Origin: Eopsaltria australis
Taxonomy: Eukaryota > Chordata > Aves > Passeriformes > Petroicidae
Assembly: GCA_034509425.1 (NCBI GenBank)
Contig: JAVTVJ010000373.1
Location: 992,001-1,056,000, forward strand
Direction: 5' to 3'
DNA: 64,000 nucleotides
Notes under the pieces: generated by a model
What the model was told of the DNA's origin: nothing
The model's database searches: none
Seen by the model: only the letters and a program-made list of their open reading frames with translations
Program-made: the position numbers and the translations under genes
In this document: positions 13,501-26,337 of the stretch, in pieces
How positions within the stretch are numbered: the stretch's first letter is position 1
Layout of the letters: every line of letters begins with the position of its first letter

Positions 13501-14339
13501 TAAATTTTACAACAGCTGGGCAAAATCAAGATATTTGGTACTCATAACAAGATTTCAAATGTTGACATGGGATCAAGACACCAAAATCTTGCACTCAACC
13601 ATGATGGTCAAATGAACAAAACCATAATGCCAGAATTTCTATTTTGATTTGGAAGCCAGCCCAGCTTCCATACTGACACTGACACCTCCCTCTACTCCTG
13701 GTCACTTGATGTGCCACATTTTCTACTTAGCCACTGTTTAAATACAGAAGGTGAAAACATCTAGAGTTGAATCTGATTGAAGGCTAAGAGTTCTAGAAAA
13801 AAAAGAAGTAAAAGAAACAAAAAACCACCAAGCCTTTAGTGAAATGCTAAAATTAATTAGTACAACACCTAAAATACATTTCTTATTAGCTCACGGATTT
13901 AAACTACAGTGTTGCTTCTGAAGTAAACAAAACAAAAAATTTTAAATGAAGTACCTTTAGATTTTTTACTGGAGCTTCTTTTGCTTCTTGGACTTCTTTT
14001 TCCACCTGGCTGTTTTTCTGTAATAGGCTTTTCCTCCAGCTGAGGGTCCATATGGACATTTACCAATCTTCTCTCAGTCTCACTTTCCTTACAGCTTGGG
14101 ATCCAGTCTCCACTGTCCATATTCTCATTATTATTGATGTTATCCTGTTCACCTTTATCCTGTCGTCCCATAGCAATGCTACTACTGGTCAGAACTTCAT
14201 TCCCATCACTGTCAAGTTGATTTTCATTTTCATCAGCTGAAGGAATCAAATGAGATGCCAAACTTTCTACCCTATAGTTAGCAGGAAGACTGTCCTTTGA
14301 GTCTATTTGCAGATCATGTGGAAAGTCTCTGTCATCCAT
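1425..14339 (-). CDS. CNST: Consortin (CNST), N-terminal part, five coding exons
   Basis: Joined exons on the minus strand are 14339-13955, 7430-7225, 4636-4606, 2095-2009 and 1539-1425, giving 824 coding bases (~274 residues) in one frame with compatible splice phases. The protein begins MDDRDFPHDLQIDSKDS, contains SADENENQLDSDGNEVLTSS and GGKRSPRSKRSSSKKSKG, and continues through LQSLFSLLREEVEQMDS and KAMKFIQLERLYHEQLLANL. These blocks match remembered human consortin closely. Consortin is an integral membrane protein of the trans-Golgi network that binds connexins and promotes their delivery to the plasma membrane. The human protein is about 725 residues; its single C-terminal membrane segment lies outside this window. 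An in-frame TAA just upstream of the ATG in the same exon (TAACGCTCTATG) fixes the start. The gene is divergent from TFB2M and shares its CpG island. Confidence 0.93.
2009..2095 (-). CDS. CNST: CNST coding exon 4
   Basis: An 87-bp exon with acceptor CCCATTCAG and donor TGGG|GTGAGT on the minus strand. It encodes YEKAMKFIQLERLYHEQLLA and NLSSIQEQW, the strongly conserved block of consortin. The first Tyr codon is split with the upstream 31-bp exon. Confidence 0.93.
2096..4605. other. CNST intron
   Basis: AT-rich intron with no recognised gene. It holds an 11-bp inverted repeat at 2727-2758. Short open frames here, such as 2559-2867, lack coding-like composition and splice context. Confidence 0.5.
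2727..2758. repeat. Perfect 11-bp inverted repeat, 10-nt loop
   Basis: TTATCAATATA at 2727-2737 is followed after ten bases by its exact complement TATATTGATAA at 2748-2758. It could fold as an AT-rich hairpin. No function is evident. Confidence 0.8.
4606..4636 (-). CDS. CNST: CNST micro-exon (31 bp)
   Basis: Minus strand: acceptor CTCTTGCAG, then 31 coding bases reading IAETYFQEEE plus one base, then donor T|GTATCC. Human consortin has IAESYFQEEDYEKAM at this point, and the phase joins exactly to the next exon (split Tyr codon). The donor is weak (GTATCC), but the protein match and frame leave little doubt. Confidence 0.9.
5636..5702 (-). mobile_element. MIR-like SINE fragment
   Basis: Read on the minus strand it contains AATGGTCTAGTGGTTAGTA followed by GACTGAGAGCTAGG, which resembles the tRNA-derived head of MIR-type SINEs in birds and reptiles (GGTCTAGTGGTTAGAGCA). 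It is strongly diverged, so limits are approximate. Confidence 0.45.
6340..6486 (+). mobile_element. MIR-like SINE fragment
   Basis: The order CTGTGCGACTTTCAAAAGG, GGCTTCCTCATCTAAAAAG and GATGTTTGCAAAGCATTTT follows the MIR core and tail (CTGTGTGACCTTGGGCAAG; CCTCATCTGTAAAATGG; GTAAAGCACTTT). Old and degraded. Confidence 0.5.
7225..7430 (-). CDS. CNST: CNST coding exon 2
   Basis: A 206-bp exon with acceptor TTTTTAAAG and donor CATCAG|GTACTT on the minus strand. It encodes VSTVGTTAIQEENTLITDTD and QTLQSLFSLLREEVEQMDS through LPLCLHQ. The LQSLFSL.R.EVEQ and LPLCLHQ blocks match human consortin; the first half of the exon is poorly conserved. Confidence 0.92.
8433..8462 (+). repeat. (GTA)n-type microsatellite
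   Basis: A short imperfect run of GTA units (GAGTAGTAGTAGTAGTAAC, then CAGTAGTAAG). No further significance is seen. Confidence 0.7.
9963..10085 (+). mobile_element. MIR-like SINE fragment
   Basis: CAGTGGCCAGAGCACTCAGC, then GCCGGGTTCAAGTTTTTGCT and CTGCCAGG follow the MIR head (GTGGTTAGAGCAC; CTGGGTTCAAATCCTGGCTC; TGCCAC), including a box-B-like GGTTCAA. Diverged; the 3' limit is uncertain. Confidence 0.5.
13274..13293. repeat. Short palindrome
   Basis: TAATATAAC and GTTATATTA are perfect complements around a two-base AC centre. Probably chance in AT-rich intron. Confidence 0.6.
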
Positions 14340-14389
14340 TAGAGCGTTACTTGTTGAACCACTTAATCTCCCTCCAGATATTTTTAGAC
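13955..14389 (-). CDS. CNST: CNST first coding exon with 50-bp 5'UTR
   Basis: On the minus strand the acceptor TTATATTTTAG gives an exon start at 14389. The 5'UTR runs to 14340 and includes an in-frame TAA, the ATG is 14339-14337, and the donor is AAAG|GTACTT at 13955. The exon encodes the acidic, Ser/Asn-rich N-terminus and the basic run GKRSPRSKRSSSKKSK, both typical of consortin. It leaves one base into a codon, which exon 7430-7225 completes as Gly. Confidence 0.92.
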
Positions 14390-17300
14390 CTAAAATATAA
14401 AATGGAATGAAGCATTTATAATATGTATGTTATAACAGATAAATAATGTCAGCCAATGCCAGCCAAGAAAGATTCACATCAGCCAAGTGATACAGCTTAA
14501 AAGTATGGGGAATTTCTTTCATTCATTGACCCATTTAAAGTCTTAAAGCGGGGGCTATTTACCTAAAAAAAAAAAAATCTATAAAGTTATATTTTTATCC
14601 AATTATAGTTGTTCCAGTTACCTGAGCAAATGCACAGCTGATCTTTACAGCAGTGCTCCCAGTGTTACAGCTGAGGTAATGAGAAAAACAAAAAGATAAA
14701 CAGAAGCCGCCCATGTCCCCCTCCCCCCCCCTTAAAATCCGTGGCTAAAACAAAAGCATTCTTGTCACCTAAGATCACAGTTTGTCTGAAATAAAAATAA
14801 ACTAGGGAGGAATAAAAGTGGAACAACTTTTAATTCTGTCAGTGATGGTATCAGATCAAACTTGCAGATAGATTCACTGTGTTATCAGAATAAGATGGAA
14901 GTAGAACCTGTTTATTACCTCAATTGTCACATTATTTTCAAGAAAACATTCAACATGTCTTCAGTATACACAGAAGCAGATGGTTTGTTGGTAAAAACCT
15001 AATCCCCCACCTACTCTCAGCAGGAGTCAATTTTCCCTTTTTGTGAAGATGCAACTCCAATCAATGCTGCAATTAGACACATTCACAGGAACAAAAAAGA
15101 GTAACTTAGCAGAAGACCTACATGTTACAGGACCATTATTGTATCAGCTCCTATCTTTAGCCTTCAGAAGCACGGCAATACTGCTGTTTAATTTAGCAAC
15201 CATATACCTGAAATACAGCTCCATTATGTACATCTCACTAGATTTAGCTCACGTTTTAAATAGTGAAGCCAAGAATCAGCAAGCACTCTTGTATTACAGA
15301 AGAGCTTAGGTAAGCCTCCTACAGCAGCTTCCTATACTTTCCGTTAAATGAAAATACATTTAGGATACCTGTTCTTACCGGGCTTTCTTTACTCTTGGTA
15401 TCCACAAGTCGAGTAAATGAAATATACACTTGCTAAATGTCCAAGGTAATCTTTCATTTTATTTGCTAGAAGAATTAAAATTACAGGAAAATGGAAAAAA
15501 ATTCAACAGAATAAGTAGGCTTTCCTTCATACATTGAAACATATTTCTGTCAAAGATTACTAAAGAGACTTTCCCGAAATCATTCCTTCATAAACGTCAT
15601 AGTTGCTAAAAGGACTGAGGAAAAAAAAAGGAAAAGAGAAAGAAAACATCAGTCCTATCTTAGGGACGAGAAGGAGGATTTAGGGAGCTACAGGCTGCTC
15701 TGCCTCACCTCAGTCCTTGGAAGGTAATACAGCAAGTTAGCCCAGAAAGCATTTTCAAACATCTGAAGGATAAGAAGGTCATTAAGAGCAGTCAGCATGG
15801 ATTTATGATGGCTAAGTGGTGCTCCTACAAAACACTGACTGGCTCAGCAGAGGAAGGGGAATAATGGATGTGATTTACTGTGACTGTGGTAAGGCTTTTG
15901 ATGCTGTCTCCAGTAACATGCTCAGAGACACGTATAAAAAGTACAGACCTGGTTAAACAGATGGTGAGGAGTTACAGGGAAGCACACAGAGGGCAACAAG
16001 CCACCACCAGCTGGGCAACACAAAAACAAAAGCCAGCACCACCCAGGACAATTCCATCCCTGCTTCCAACCTGAAGAACTTGCTAACTGCTTCCAGCCAT
16101 ACCAGTCTAACAAAAATTACTGCCTACCCTAAAACATACAAGCAGCACCAGGGGAAAGTTAGACTGGACATTAGGAAGCATTTCTTGACTAAGGTGTGGT
16201 CAAACACTGGAATAGGCTTCCTAGAGAGGTGTCAATGCCCCAAGCCGGTCTAAGAGCCATTTGGACAATGCCCTTTACAACACACTTTAGCTTTTGGTCA
16301 GTCCTGAGTTGCTCAGGCAGTTGGACTATGTGGTAACTGTAGGTCCCTTCTAATGGAAATATTCTATCCTAGTCTAAAAGAATAATGTATTGTACATTAG
16401 AGATGTGAGCTGCATTTTCCTTTGGCAGCCATTAGATAATTGGTTTTGCCTGAGCACCAGAAAGACAAAGGGAACTCTAGACAAGATACTAAGGACTTAT
16501 CTAGAGAAAGCATTTGTTCGCTAGAAGGATGTTCCTTAATTAAGCCGTTTTCTCACAAAGACAGTTAAACACAAAATCAAAGGTTAGGAGGAAGACAGAA
16601 ATTTAATCAGACCAGAAAGAATCCAAACTAGACAATATTGTTAAAGTCACCCACACTAGAGTTATGTTGATTTATTGATAACTGTTCTAAAGCATTAAAA
16701 AATAATCCCAAACACAATGTTGTACTTGAAAGGTTCACTTTGTCGTCTTTCTGACATATGAAATAATTACTACTGCTGCTTTCCCCAGCTCATAGATCAA
16801 ATGATGCATCAAAAGAGGTTGAAGTAAATTGCCCAAACCCAATGAGGAATTAGTTTTAACAGCAATAACTAAAAATCAGGATGTCCTACCACCACAGTCT
16901 TGCTTCTATCCATATAAAACAGTTTATCTTTTCAACAGCCAGCAAAGGGAAAGAGAAATACAAGTGCACTTGAAAAAGGTGTTTCCTATTTGATTGTGCA
17001 AAACGAGAGAAGATGCTTTTGACACGTGATATTTGCAGTAGAGGAAGCTAACATTCTGATGGAAAATGTTAACTCACTTCCTTTGAACATTTGGCTAAAA
17101 TGATAGTCCCTCTCTAGCTGAGAAGCTGGAGAGCACAACATTTCTTGGTTTATTGCCTGGAACTCAGTATTTCTCCAAATAAAAGAAGCCCTGACAATCT
17201 ATTCCTTTCTACAACCCTTAGGACTCCTTAGAGAATGAAAACTCAAAAAGAGCTAGTTCAAAGAATTTAGAACAGTCTTGCCCTTGATCTTTTAAAAGGA

Positions 17301-20300
17301 TTTTCCCTCCTACCCAGATAAAACTTTTTACCTTCTTGATTTTCAATGCTGCTATTTGCAATTCCTTTTGAGTTCACCAAGGCACTAAGCAGGTATCAAA
17401 GTGATTCTAAATCCTGCGAGAATGAACTTTGGCTCTGTCTAAAAACACAAGTAGAAACACTTATTTATAAACAAAAATGGAATTAAAATCCCTTGTGATT
17501 TAAACTATATTTAAAAGACCGTTAAAATGCAGCTCCTGTATTTACTGTTTTGCCACTGAAATGAATTGCAAACACAAAGAACATGCTAATAAAAAATGTT
17601 TGTTTCTTCATAAGCCCATCTTTCCTCCCTTCACTGGTTGCCCAAAACTAAAATAAAAGCTAACACTGAGTAGAAGTGTGCTGACCTTTGTTAAAAGGTA
17701 GCAGTGAATAAAAGTGCTTCAGCTGCCACACAGACTCATACAATTGGCACATGTAATCATGGTGATCATAGCACAAATGAAAAATAAAATGAAAAATATT
17801 TGCCAAGCGGCTAAAAGTCAAAGTCTTTATTGAAGAATTACTTGTATGTTTGTTTGCTTTAGGACAAACAGTATGCACATTAGAGAAATGGCCCTTGCTT
17901 GTATTTTAGGTCAATCTCAGTTTTAAAAGGCCCGTGCTCATCAACATTCTCTTTCATGTACTTCATACAAATTAATATAATTTTGACAACTTTTTCAGTT
18001 GTTCACTTTTTTCTGTTTATCCTTACTATGGAAATATAACCTTAAATACAGCTGTTTGGATTGTGTTTTGAATTTAAAAAAAAGGTAATAAGAAGTGGAA
18101 TCATTCCTGACCTGCCACAGATGAAATTTGAAGAGGGCATTAAAAACAAAACAATACAGAACAAAACCACAAACACCACCATCCCCCATTACTTTCATAC
18201 TAACTCAGCTCCTCTGTCCTGGACAGTCGGTGGGGTTTGTGAATGTTTACTGAACATACAGTATAGCATTTCATTTACTGATCTTCGATGTATCTTACAG
18301 AACAATCCAGACCATAACATTGTTTCTTCTAACGTTTGAAAAGTTTACATCAAATTCTTTTTTTATTCCATTTGATTGCCTGCATACAGCTCCTCTGCCA
18401 AAGACACCATTTTCCCTCTCTCATTCTCATGCCATTTAAATTTTCTGTGTTAATTAAAGAGATTTAAATCTTAACTTTCTGAAAGTCAGCTTCCCTACTA
18501 TATTACCCACACCGCTCTATTCAAAATGAATGGGCACTTGAGATTGGTTTCCAGTGTTGCTTCTATGCAATATTTTCATTAACTTTGATGGTAAAGTCTG
18601 CAGTTAGGAGCAGTTATAAGCATTTTTGAGGATTTAATTCAAAATTAATTGTAGCAATAACTGCTCCAAAAGGAATAACATAAAATTCACTAAGACAAAC
18701 AGAATATCCCCAGAATACATCTAACCTTTCGGGATAAATAAGGCACTTCTATTTGAAATAGGGATAAACCAGTCATTTTGTTATGATGAAAAGCATCTCA
18801 AAGAGATACCAAACAGAAAATTGACCACGGGTTCTTTTTCTCCTGAGATATAATACAGCAAGTGTTACATGCACAAGAGAATTCATTATGTCCTACCAGG
18901 CACTAATCAATTACAATCATGGGGGGGACTTTTTGTGCACAATATACACAGAACAAGATGAACAAGACGTACACAAGAGAACTTGGATATCAGCAAGGTA
19001 AGAGTCTTAGAAAGGAAGGGTCAGCACTACATCTGGCAATAGCAATTCAGCCTAAAAAAGGTTGCTATGTAAACAACCAAACAGGCTGTCTAGAGATGTT
19101 GTGGAATTCCCATTGTTTTAATGAAGAAATTCAGCACGGCTCAGGTTTAAGGACAGGTGAAAAATTAGACCCCAACTAGGAATTAAGTTTTCTTTATTTT
19201 TGTAGGGGTTTTATCATCTTTTCTCCCCCTTTTTACTTAAATACAAGCAGCTTTACAAGTCCTAGAGAAAAAAAAAAGTCAAACTGATTCCATGAAAATA
19301 AAACGAGTATTTTTAAAAACCATTACATTCACAGAGTAGGTATCTGTTTTGTTCTACCATTAGAACAAAAAAGGAAAACTGTAGAAACACTAAAATTTAA
19401 AGAATGACTAAATCTAACCCACGTATTTCTTAAGAATAAATTTGTTTCTAAGAATAAATCTGTTGATCTTTCTGATAGCTGCTGTGAAGATACTATCATT
19501 CAAATATAGTCTTGTGATGTACGTCTTTTCATATTGATAAATAATCTTCTATAAATTAATAAAAAACAATGTGAAAACTATCATGGCCATGCACAATCAA
19601 AACATATGCTGCTGATTCTTGTTGCTGCCCATTTTCATCCACATAGAAGGAAACAGGTTGATCTCATTTTAAGAACATTTATATTTAATACCAAAATGAA
19701 GATTCAGCGATGGGGAGAAATTCTAAATGACACAGTATCTATATGACACAGTGTAAAAATTACATACAAGATAGCATTACGAGTTGATTAGCTTGCAAGG
19801 AAAAGGACAATGTCCACTATGTTGATACAGGAGCTAATAAACAAAAAACACCTATGTTCTTTAGAGAAGAGCAAATGTAACTTTTCTACAACAGTTTGCT
19901 TCTTCATCTATAGTGGAAGCCAAGATAAACCAAAAGAAGCATGGAATATTATCACCAGAGTGCCCTTGCTTTGCCATAACCAAGGAAAGTACTGTTTGCT
20001 GAAGATGTACTTGACTATCACAGAATTTCCTATAGAAAGCAAGAGACAGCAGACAAAGGTGGTGGTAATTCATGTAGCTGTAATAATCTCACAAAGACAG
20101 ACCAATTCCAGGTAACAGAATTCTGCTCTGCATTGTGTTTTATGTGAAACACAATGGTTGGAATGCTGCTGTTTCTAAAGGAAGGGAAATAAAGATATTT
20201 ATATGCATGCTTCCATTATCCAGCCTGACACCTCTGCAGAAAAAAACACCCCCACGCTGTTGTGCTGTCTTATAGCACAGACTCATTGATAGTTCATCAC

Positions 20301-23300
20301 TTCATGAGACAGACTTATATACAATCCCTTTACTGGACAGTCTCACCATGAGAGAATCTCATTAATATCCTCCTGACTGTTCAGTTTGCCCTGTTTGGCT
20401 TTGAAAAAAAATGTACTAGGGGTAAAAATATCTTTCTACATGCTTTCTCCTTCTGTGTCAGATACACAGATTAAGAGATCTATTTTTTCAAACGTGTTAA
20501 GTCTGCTGTCCTTCAAGAAGTATTCAGATACAAGAGTGGTTTATCTAATTTCATTGAATTTACAAAAACATCTGATTGTGAACACTTTGGTGACTTGGCA
20601 CTTTCTGACATTGGAGTGACATTTCTCAAGTGGCAGTGGCATTTAAAGGCACAATGATCTTCACATCTTTAAACAGCAGGAATAGTGAGGTTTAAAGAGG
20701 AAGTTCTACATGCTATTTTCAACTTCTAGGCTTCCTAGTCATACTGCTTATTCACAGTTTTAATAAACAATGATAAACATACTGCCAGACGTAATCCACT
20801 ATTCCACATTCAACATTACTTTAAAAATATGTATCAGTCATGCAGCCAAATACAAGAGGTTTGTCTGGGAACAAATAGTAGCTTTTAGTAGAACATATGA
20901 CAGTTCTGTCAAAAATTTCACACAAACAACCTCTTTGTCAGCACTCAAAATACACAACGATGAGTCCCCAAGTATCTGAAAAAATTTGGGTTTCAAACTC
21001 CACTAGAACAAATTTGACTGAATGTTACAAGAACAAAAAGCAACCTCACCATTCAATGTGTTCAATGTTTTTTTCTTGTTGGCAACAAAACACCAGAACA
21101 TATCATAGGTAGAGATTTTGTAGAAAAGGCAGCAGACCAGACTGCTTTAGGAGAATGGAGAACTCTCATCATTGCAGCTCTTTTATAAACAGTCTAGACA
21201 AATGCTGGTCAGGAATAACCTATGAGTAACTGGTCTTGCCATGGGATGCATGAACCTACTTTTAAGTCTTCTGAGAAGTAGTAATTTGCCTTTTTTGATT
21301 TTTAAATTTTCCTTCTAATTGAAGAACTCCCGGATTTTTGTTAAACTTCAGGATATGCACACAAGTTTGATTACAAAGCATAACAAAACTGAAAAGCTTC
21401 CTACTAGACAAATTTATGCACCTTTTCTAGGATAGGTACTTTTTCCTCACAGAATAAAAAGAGTCCTGCAAATCCACAGACTATATTTATGAGAATTAAT
21501 CAGCTCAACTCACTCTTATCCAAATCTTTACTTTTCAAGGACCTGAGAAAGCTGTCAGATCTTACCATTTCATAAGAGATGTTAAAAACATACAGTGATG
21601 CAAAATTTCTCATGATCTCACAAAACAATTTTCAACATACATGAAAAAGCAGAAATGACAGAATAGATCCCTTGATATGGAGATGCAAGAAGAATGGGGG
21701 TAATTATTTAAAAGTTGCCCAACTGAAGAAAGAAGAGTGTTCAAGACTTTCTGAGAATTAAATTTCATAGTGAGGCTGAATTCCATAATTTTTGTATATT
21801 GATGAGAGACAAGCAAGTTTTATAGCCCTCATCAGCACACAGAAAAATAGTATTATAAAAATATTCAATAAGGTCCTAAATCATATCAAGGCCTGAAGCA
21901 ATCACAAATAGAATGGAAAGCTGTCCATAAAACTCGTGAAACAATTCTTGTCCATAAATATTACATACTTGTGCTCCCTCTGTTACCAAGCCTGCAGGTT
22001 CAACCAGAAGGTTAATTAAGAACAGAGCTAATTGTTAGAGCTTCAATAATTGCCATCATTAGAAAATCAGAATATCCAGGAGCTCTACTAAAATCTTGCA
22101 TCTATTTGCCTTACATTTCCGAAAGAAAGGATGGTCTGGTTTCTACATTATTCAGTGTCAGATACAAATGAATTATATCAAACCCCTTCTTTGCTCTGAA
22201 CCTCCTCCATGAAGTCGGCCACGTTGTTACATCATCCGTATTGCATTTCTTAGCCACAAAGTACTAATTTATTTCACAGGGACGTAGCAAAGATGAATAC
22301 AGTAACAGATTATAAAATAAGTATTTTGGTAAAGGGGACCATACAAGGACTGTAAGGAGGCACAATATATTTAATCTGGGCTTTTTACTTTTTTTGGCCC
22401 TTAAATGCATGAACAAGAACTTAATCATGTATGAACTGTAAGAGACCTATGTTAAGGAAATCACAACCCCAAAAAATTAATCACTGGTGTAACTTGACTG
22501 AAGTTAATGAAGCTGCAACCACTTAAACCCAGAGGTGAATTTAGCCTTGAGTGCTGTTTCACCTCTCCCCCTTCCAACAGGAAGTTATTACAGTGAATTC
22601 ATTTCAGCTATAACTGTGCAAACAGATATTGGCTACATGAGCTGTCTCTAACAATTAACACCTACTTTTGACTAATAGATCTTAGAAAGCTTTTCTGAAG
22701 CACACCAGTTTCTCCTTGTAGCATCTGAATGTTTGCAGTACCTGAGCCTGTAAACAGACATCTGTTTCAGATCAGCTTTTCCAAAAACTATTACCAAGGT
22801 CACTTTAAGTAGTTTCCATGTAAAAAAGATCTTTCCACTACAAAATCCCAACTATTATAAACATTAACAAAAACAGTACTGTAAGGTAGTAAAAACTAAT
22901 GTCACTTAAAACCCAAAGTGAGATGGTTTCAATGATACCATGATAGAAGCAGTTTAACAGCCCACAGAGAAACTGAATGACTATTATTTCTCCTTGTGTT
23001 AATGATGTTACATTTCAGTATTAAAATAGTAGACTTCAACAGTCTTCCAGGAGAAAAACAGAAATCCAGGTAAGAAACTAAGCAGCTCCCAAATCAACAT
23101 TGGATAAAGAGTAATTTTATATGCCAACACTTGCTAGGATTAAATCTTCCTAGGATCAAATGTGTAAGATCTGCATGGTGTATGTCACTTTATAAAATAA
23201 AAACATCAGCCAGTGAAAATGCCAAATTATTACTGAACGACTGACAAACTTGTAATTTCAGGACAAGATGCACCCCAATTTGTTTATTTTGCCAAGCTGG

Positions 23301-26300
23301 GTCAACTGTAAAACTGTAACAGGATGAACAACATCTGCACTGTGATGCAGGTCCAGATGAAATGTTGGTTTGAAGTGATAAGATCATCATGCCCTCGCTT
23401 AGAGGCTAAAAGCACACAAAATTCCAAGTTATAACCATTAAGAAAGAACCTCCAAAATGTACATTATGAATTTCCATATTATTTCAGTAACATATTCATC
23501 AAGTGAACCTAAAAATCTTCCAAACATGCTTATATTACCAAGATAAAATTAATATCATTATTAGTTTTAGATTCTTTCTTTTTTTGAAGTTATTCTGAAT
23601 TAATCTGAACTTGCCCTGCAGTGTAATATTTATGTTCCAAATAAAAAAGCCAAGAAAATTAATGGCATTGACAGAGAAAAAGAGTGTTAAACCTCGCATT
23701 CTAAGGCCATACATTAGCAATTCACTTGGGACAGGCAGAGTATATTGGAACAACAGTGGAAAAAACTTCACGCTCCTCTGAGCAACTCAGCTCCTAAAAA
23801 GCAAGCACACAACACAGCAAAATTAGCCTACAGAAATCCCTGGCACAAACAGCATTTCACCTCTATACTTTCCTTATCAGTCACTCAGACAGTTTTGAAG
23901 ACATCATAGTTACATTGCAAGCAGATTAATAAGAGAAAAACAAGTAAAAAAACCTATAGTGCGACAGGCTTTCAAGCAAGGCAACATTTCAAAAGCCTTC
24001 TGAAAAAGGACTTATGATGAGATAGACACATGAACACAGGCTGAGTGAATTTAAGCCAGCAGAACAGGCTCACCAGAATTCAATGAGGAGAAATAAACAG
24101 AAAAAAGCTTCTATTTGAATGTTTTCGCTCCTGCCCACAAAGGTTTAATAGCGCTTTTTTTTTATGCACACAAAAAATATTTGCAGTAAATTTAGTGCTG
24201 ATGAAAGATGCCAGATTGATAGCCCTAGGGACTGAGTTTCTCTGTACACACAGATAAAGCACAGAGTGAGAAGGTTTGTAACCCTGCCAAAATGCCTTAT
24301 AATACACAGCTTACGCAACCATCTTCACACTACAAAACCCTTCACCTCTCTACTCAAAATGTCAAAAGTATTGCTTAGTGTTCATTAGAAGGGAAATAAA
24401 ACGTGGACACTGTTGTTAGCATCAATAGGGACAGAATTCAAGGCGTCAGATCATTTAAAAAATGTTTATTTTTGTTCTGAATGGCTCTTTTGTCAGCTGT
24501 GAACTTTGCTGCAGTGTTTGTAAGGCAGCAAAGTCAATCTGCACCTGGTATGAAAAAGCTTTCCTATTAAACAGCCCACTATTACATAAGAAAAATAGCA
24601 AAGGAGAGGTTTAACGTCTTTGTTCAAGTAAGCTTATTCTAGCATACCAGACCACACACCTAGTGCTCAGAAACTGTCTCAAAGAAACCTGACTTGATAG
24701 TTTCACTTAATTGGTACCTAGGCAGCCATTCTCCAGTGATCTGCACAATTGATCTAACAGACTTTTAATGGACAGTAACTCCCTATTAATCAGGTTTCCA
24801 GCGTTAGGCTGGAATCTACATTGTCACATGGACCAGGCAAATGTCCAAGGAACCTTGGATTCTAATTTCCCTTGCTACTAATAGCTTGGCCAAACAGCAA
24901 AACTCCCTCCACTCCCTAGCCACTGTCCCCCATCCAAATGTCAAGCCATTTTTAATTGCCAGCAGAGGACATGCAGAAAAGCAGTAAGGTAAGGTTTATA
25001 GACCATAACGGCTCTAAATACAAAATTGCTGAGCTCCTTATAAAGGCAGACTTTCACTTCAAAGGAAGATGTCCAACACAACCCACAGGCTGCAAACTCA
25101 CTGGAGCTGAAACCAGATTGTGGCATAGGATTACATGCTACTGCAGTTCCTGGGAGATTTCCTTTATGCATATATGGGCCTGGAATGGGGGACAGTGATG
25201 GCCAGAAAATATGACAAAAGAATGAGGCTACTCTCTGAGAGATTTTTAAAAAACAATTCTTCCTAGAGACTCTTTATCTGAGTGTGCAATTGACAAAATC
25301 TCTTACCACTCCTATTATTTTCCTTGGTCACCAACCAAAGCATTACAACAAAATTATTCAAGTATGCTTAATAAAATAAATGAAAACAACACTTCTGTAG
25401 CATCCTGCATCTCAGCAAAGTAGAGACATTTCTGCCAACTCAAGCACATAGCAGGTTATTTTATTTTCACATTACTGAAGCAAATAGGCTTAAGTGATTC
25501 TTTCAGCTCTATTGTAAGAGCTTCTTTCATTTCTCTTGAAAGCTTTTTCTAAAATTCACATTAGACGTGGTATTTGGTAACATGTAAATCTTTCAAACTT
25601 AATCTGCATTCTGACTCTTTAGAGGAGACTCTAATGATAAGTGTCTACTAGGAGGACAAGGAAAAAATACGATCATGCAAATTTCCATTCGCATACTCAT
25701 TGGGTTCTTTTTGTGCAAGACAGAAATTCTGCCAAATTTGTACTTGAAATCAAGTATGGGGATAAGAGTTTGAAAAACTGAGGTCAAGACCTAGGTACTT
25801 TGTAATTTTCACTGTTACTTAGAAATGATTGTCAATATTTACTGTGACTAAGTGGTTAATACATAGCAAAATAATACTAAAAGACTAAGGCTTTAATATT
25901 AACTTGCAAATAAGCTTTAAATTGAGCCAAATAAAGGTAAATGCAAAATGTATTTAAAACTACTGGAAAAAAAAAATCTTTACTATCTTTTTGACACATA
26001 CAACTAATGAGCTCTTTTGGTTCAAGCACAGAGTGGAATCCAATCAAACAGGTAACCCTTTTGATTCCCTCTGATTTATTTCAGGAAACAGTAATTAGGA
26101 GGAAACAATTTCAGAGCACTCAACAATGCACATATATTACAAAGATATGAGGCTGTATGAGGTAAGACTGTAAATTCAAATATTTGCATGTGGTGACAGA
26201 TGGATTAAACTAGGAAACATGCCACAATCAACCATTAATGTAAAAATAACTGTTCAAATGTCCCTGTGATACATTTTAATATATTAAACAATTTTCTGCA

Positions 26301-26337
26301 TTGTAATTTCTAAATTTAAAAAATGTACAAAACTTAC
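14390..26337. other. CNST 5' intron (about 12 kb)
   Basis: Between the first coding exon and the probable upstream 5'UTR exon. It contains one CR1 LINE fragment (about 15660-16373); otherwise AT-rich sequence without a recognised gene. Open frames of 60-101 codons scattered through it show no protein family I know and no splice signals that chain them. Confidence 0.5.
15660..16373 (+). mobile_element. CR1 LINE fragment, internally deleted
   Basis: The 5' part carries a degraded reverse-transcriptase frame including AFDAVS near 15896, matching the CR1 motif around KAFDTVS. The 3' part has GTTAGACTGGACATTAGGAA, GGACAATGCCCTTTACAAC, GCTCAGGCAGTTGGACTATG and an ATTCTATCCT end, the standard CR1 3'UTR order. 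The middle (about 15960-16130) does not read as CR1 and may be a separate insertion or heavily scrambled. Confidence 0.85.

Larger units (their letters stand above)
7431..13954. other. CNST intron
   Basis: About 6.5 kb of AT-rich intron. It contains a (GTA)n microsatellite near 8433, a MIR-like fragment near 9963 and a short palindrome at 13274-13293. The remaining open frames look like chance. Confidence 0.5.

Noticed and set aside
19810..20115. 101-codon plus-strand frame in the CNST 5' intron
   Set aside because: No family resemblance, no splice signals and overlapping open frames on the other strand; best explained by chance.
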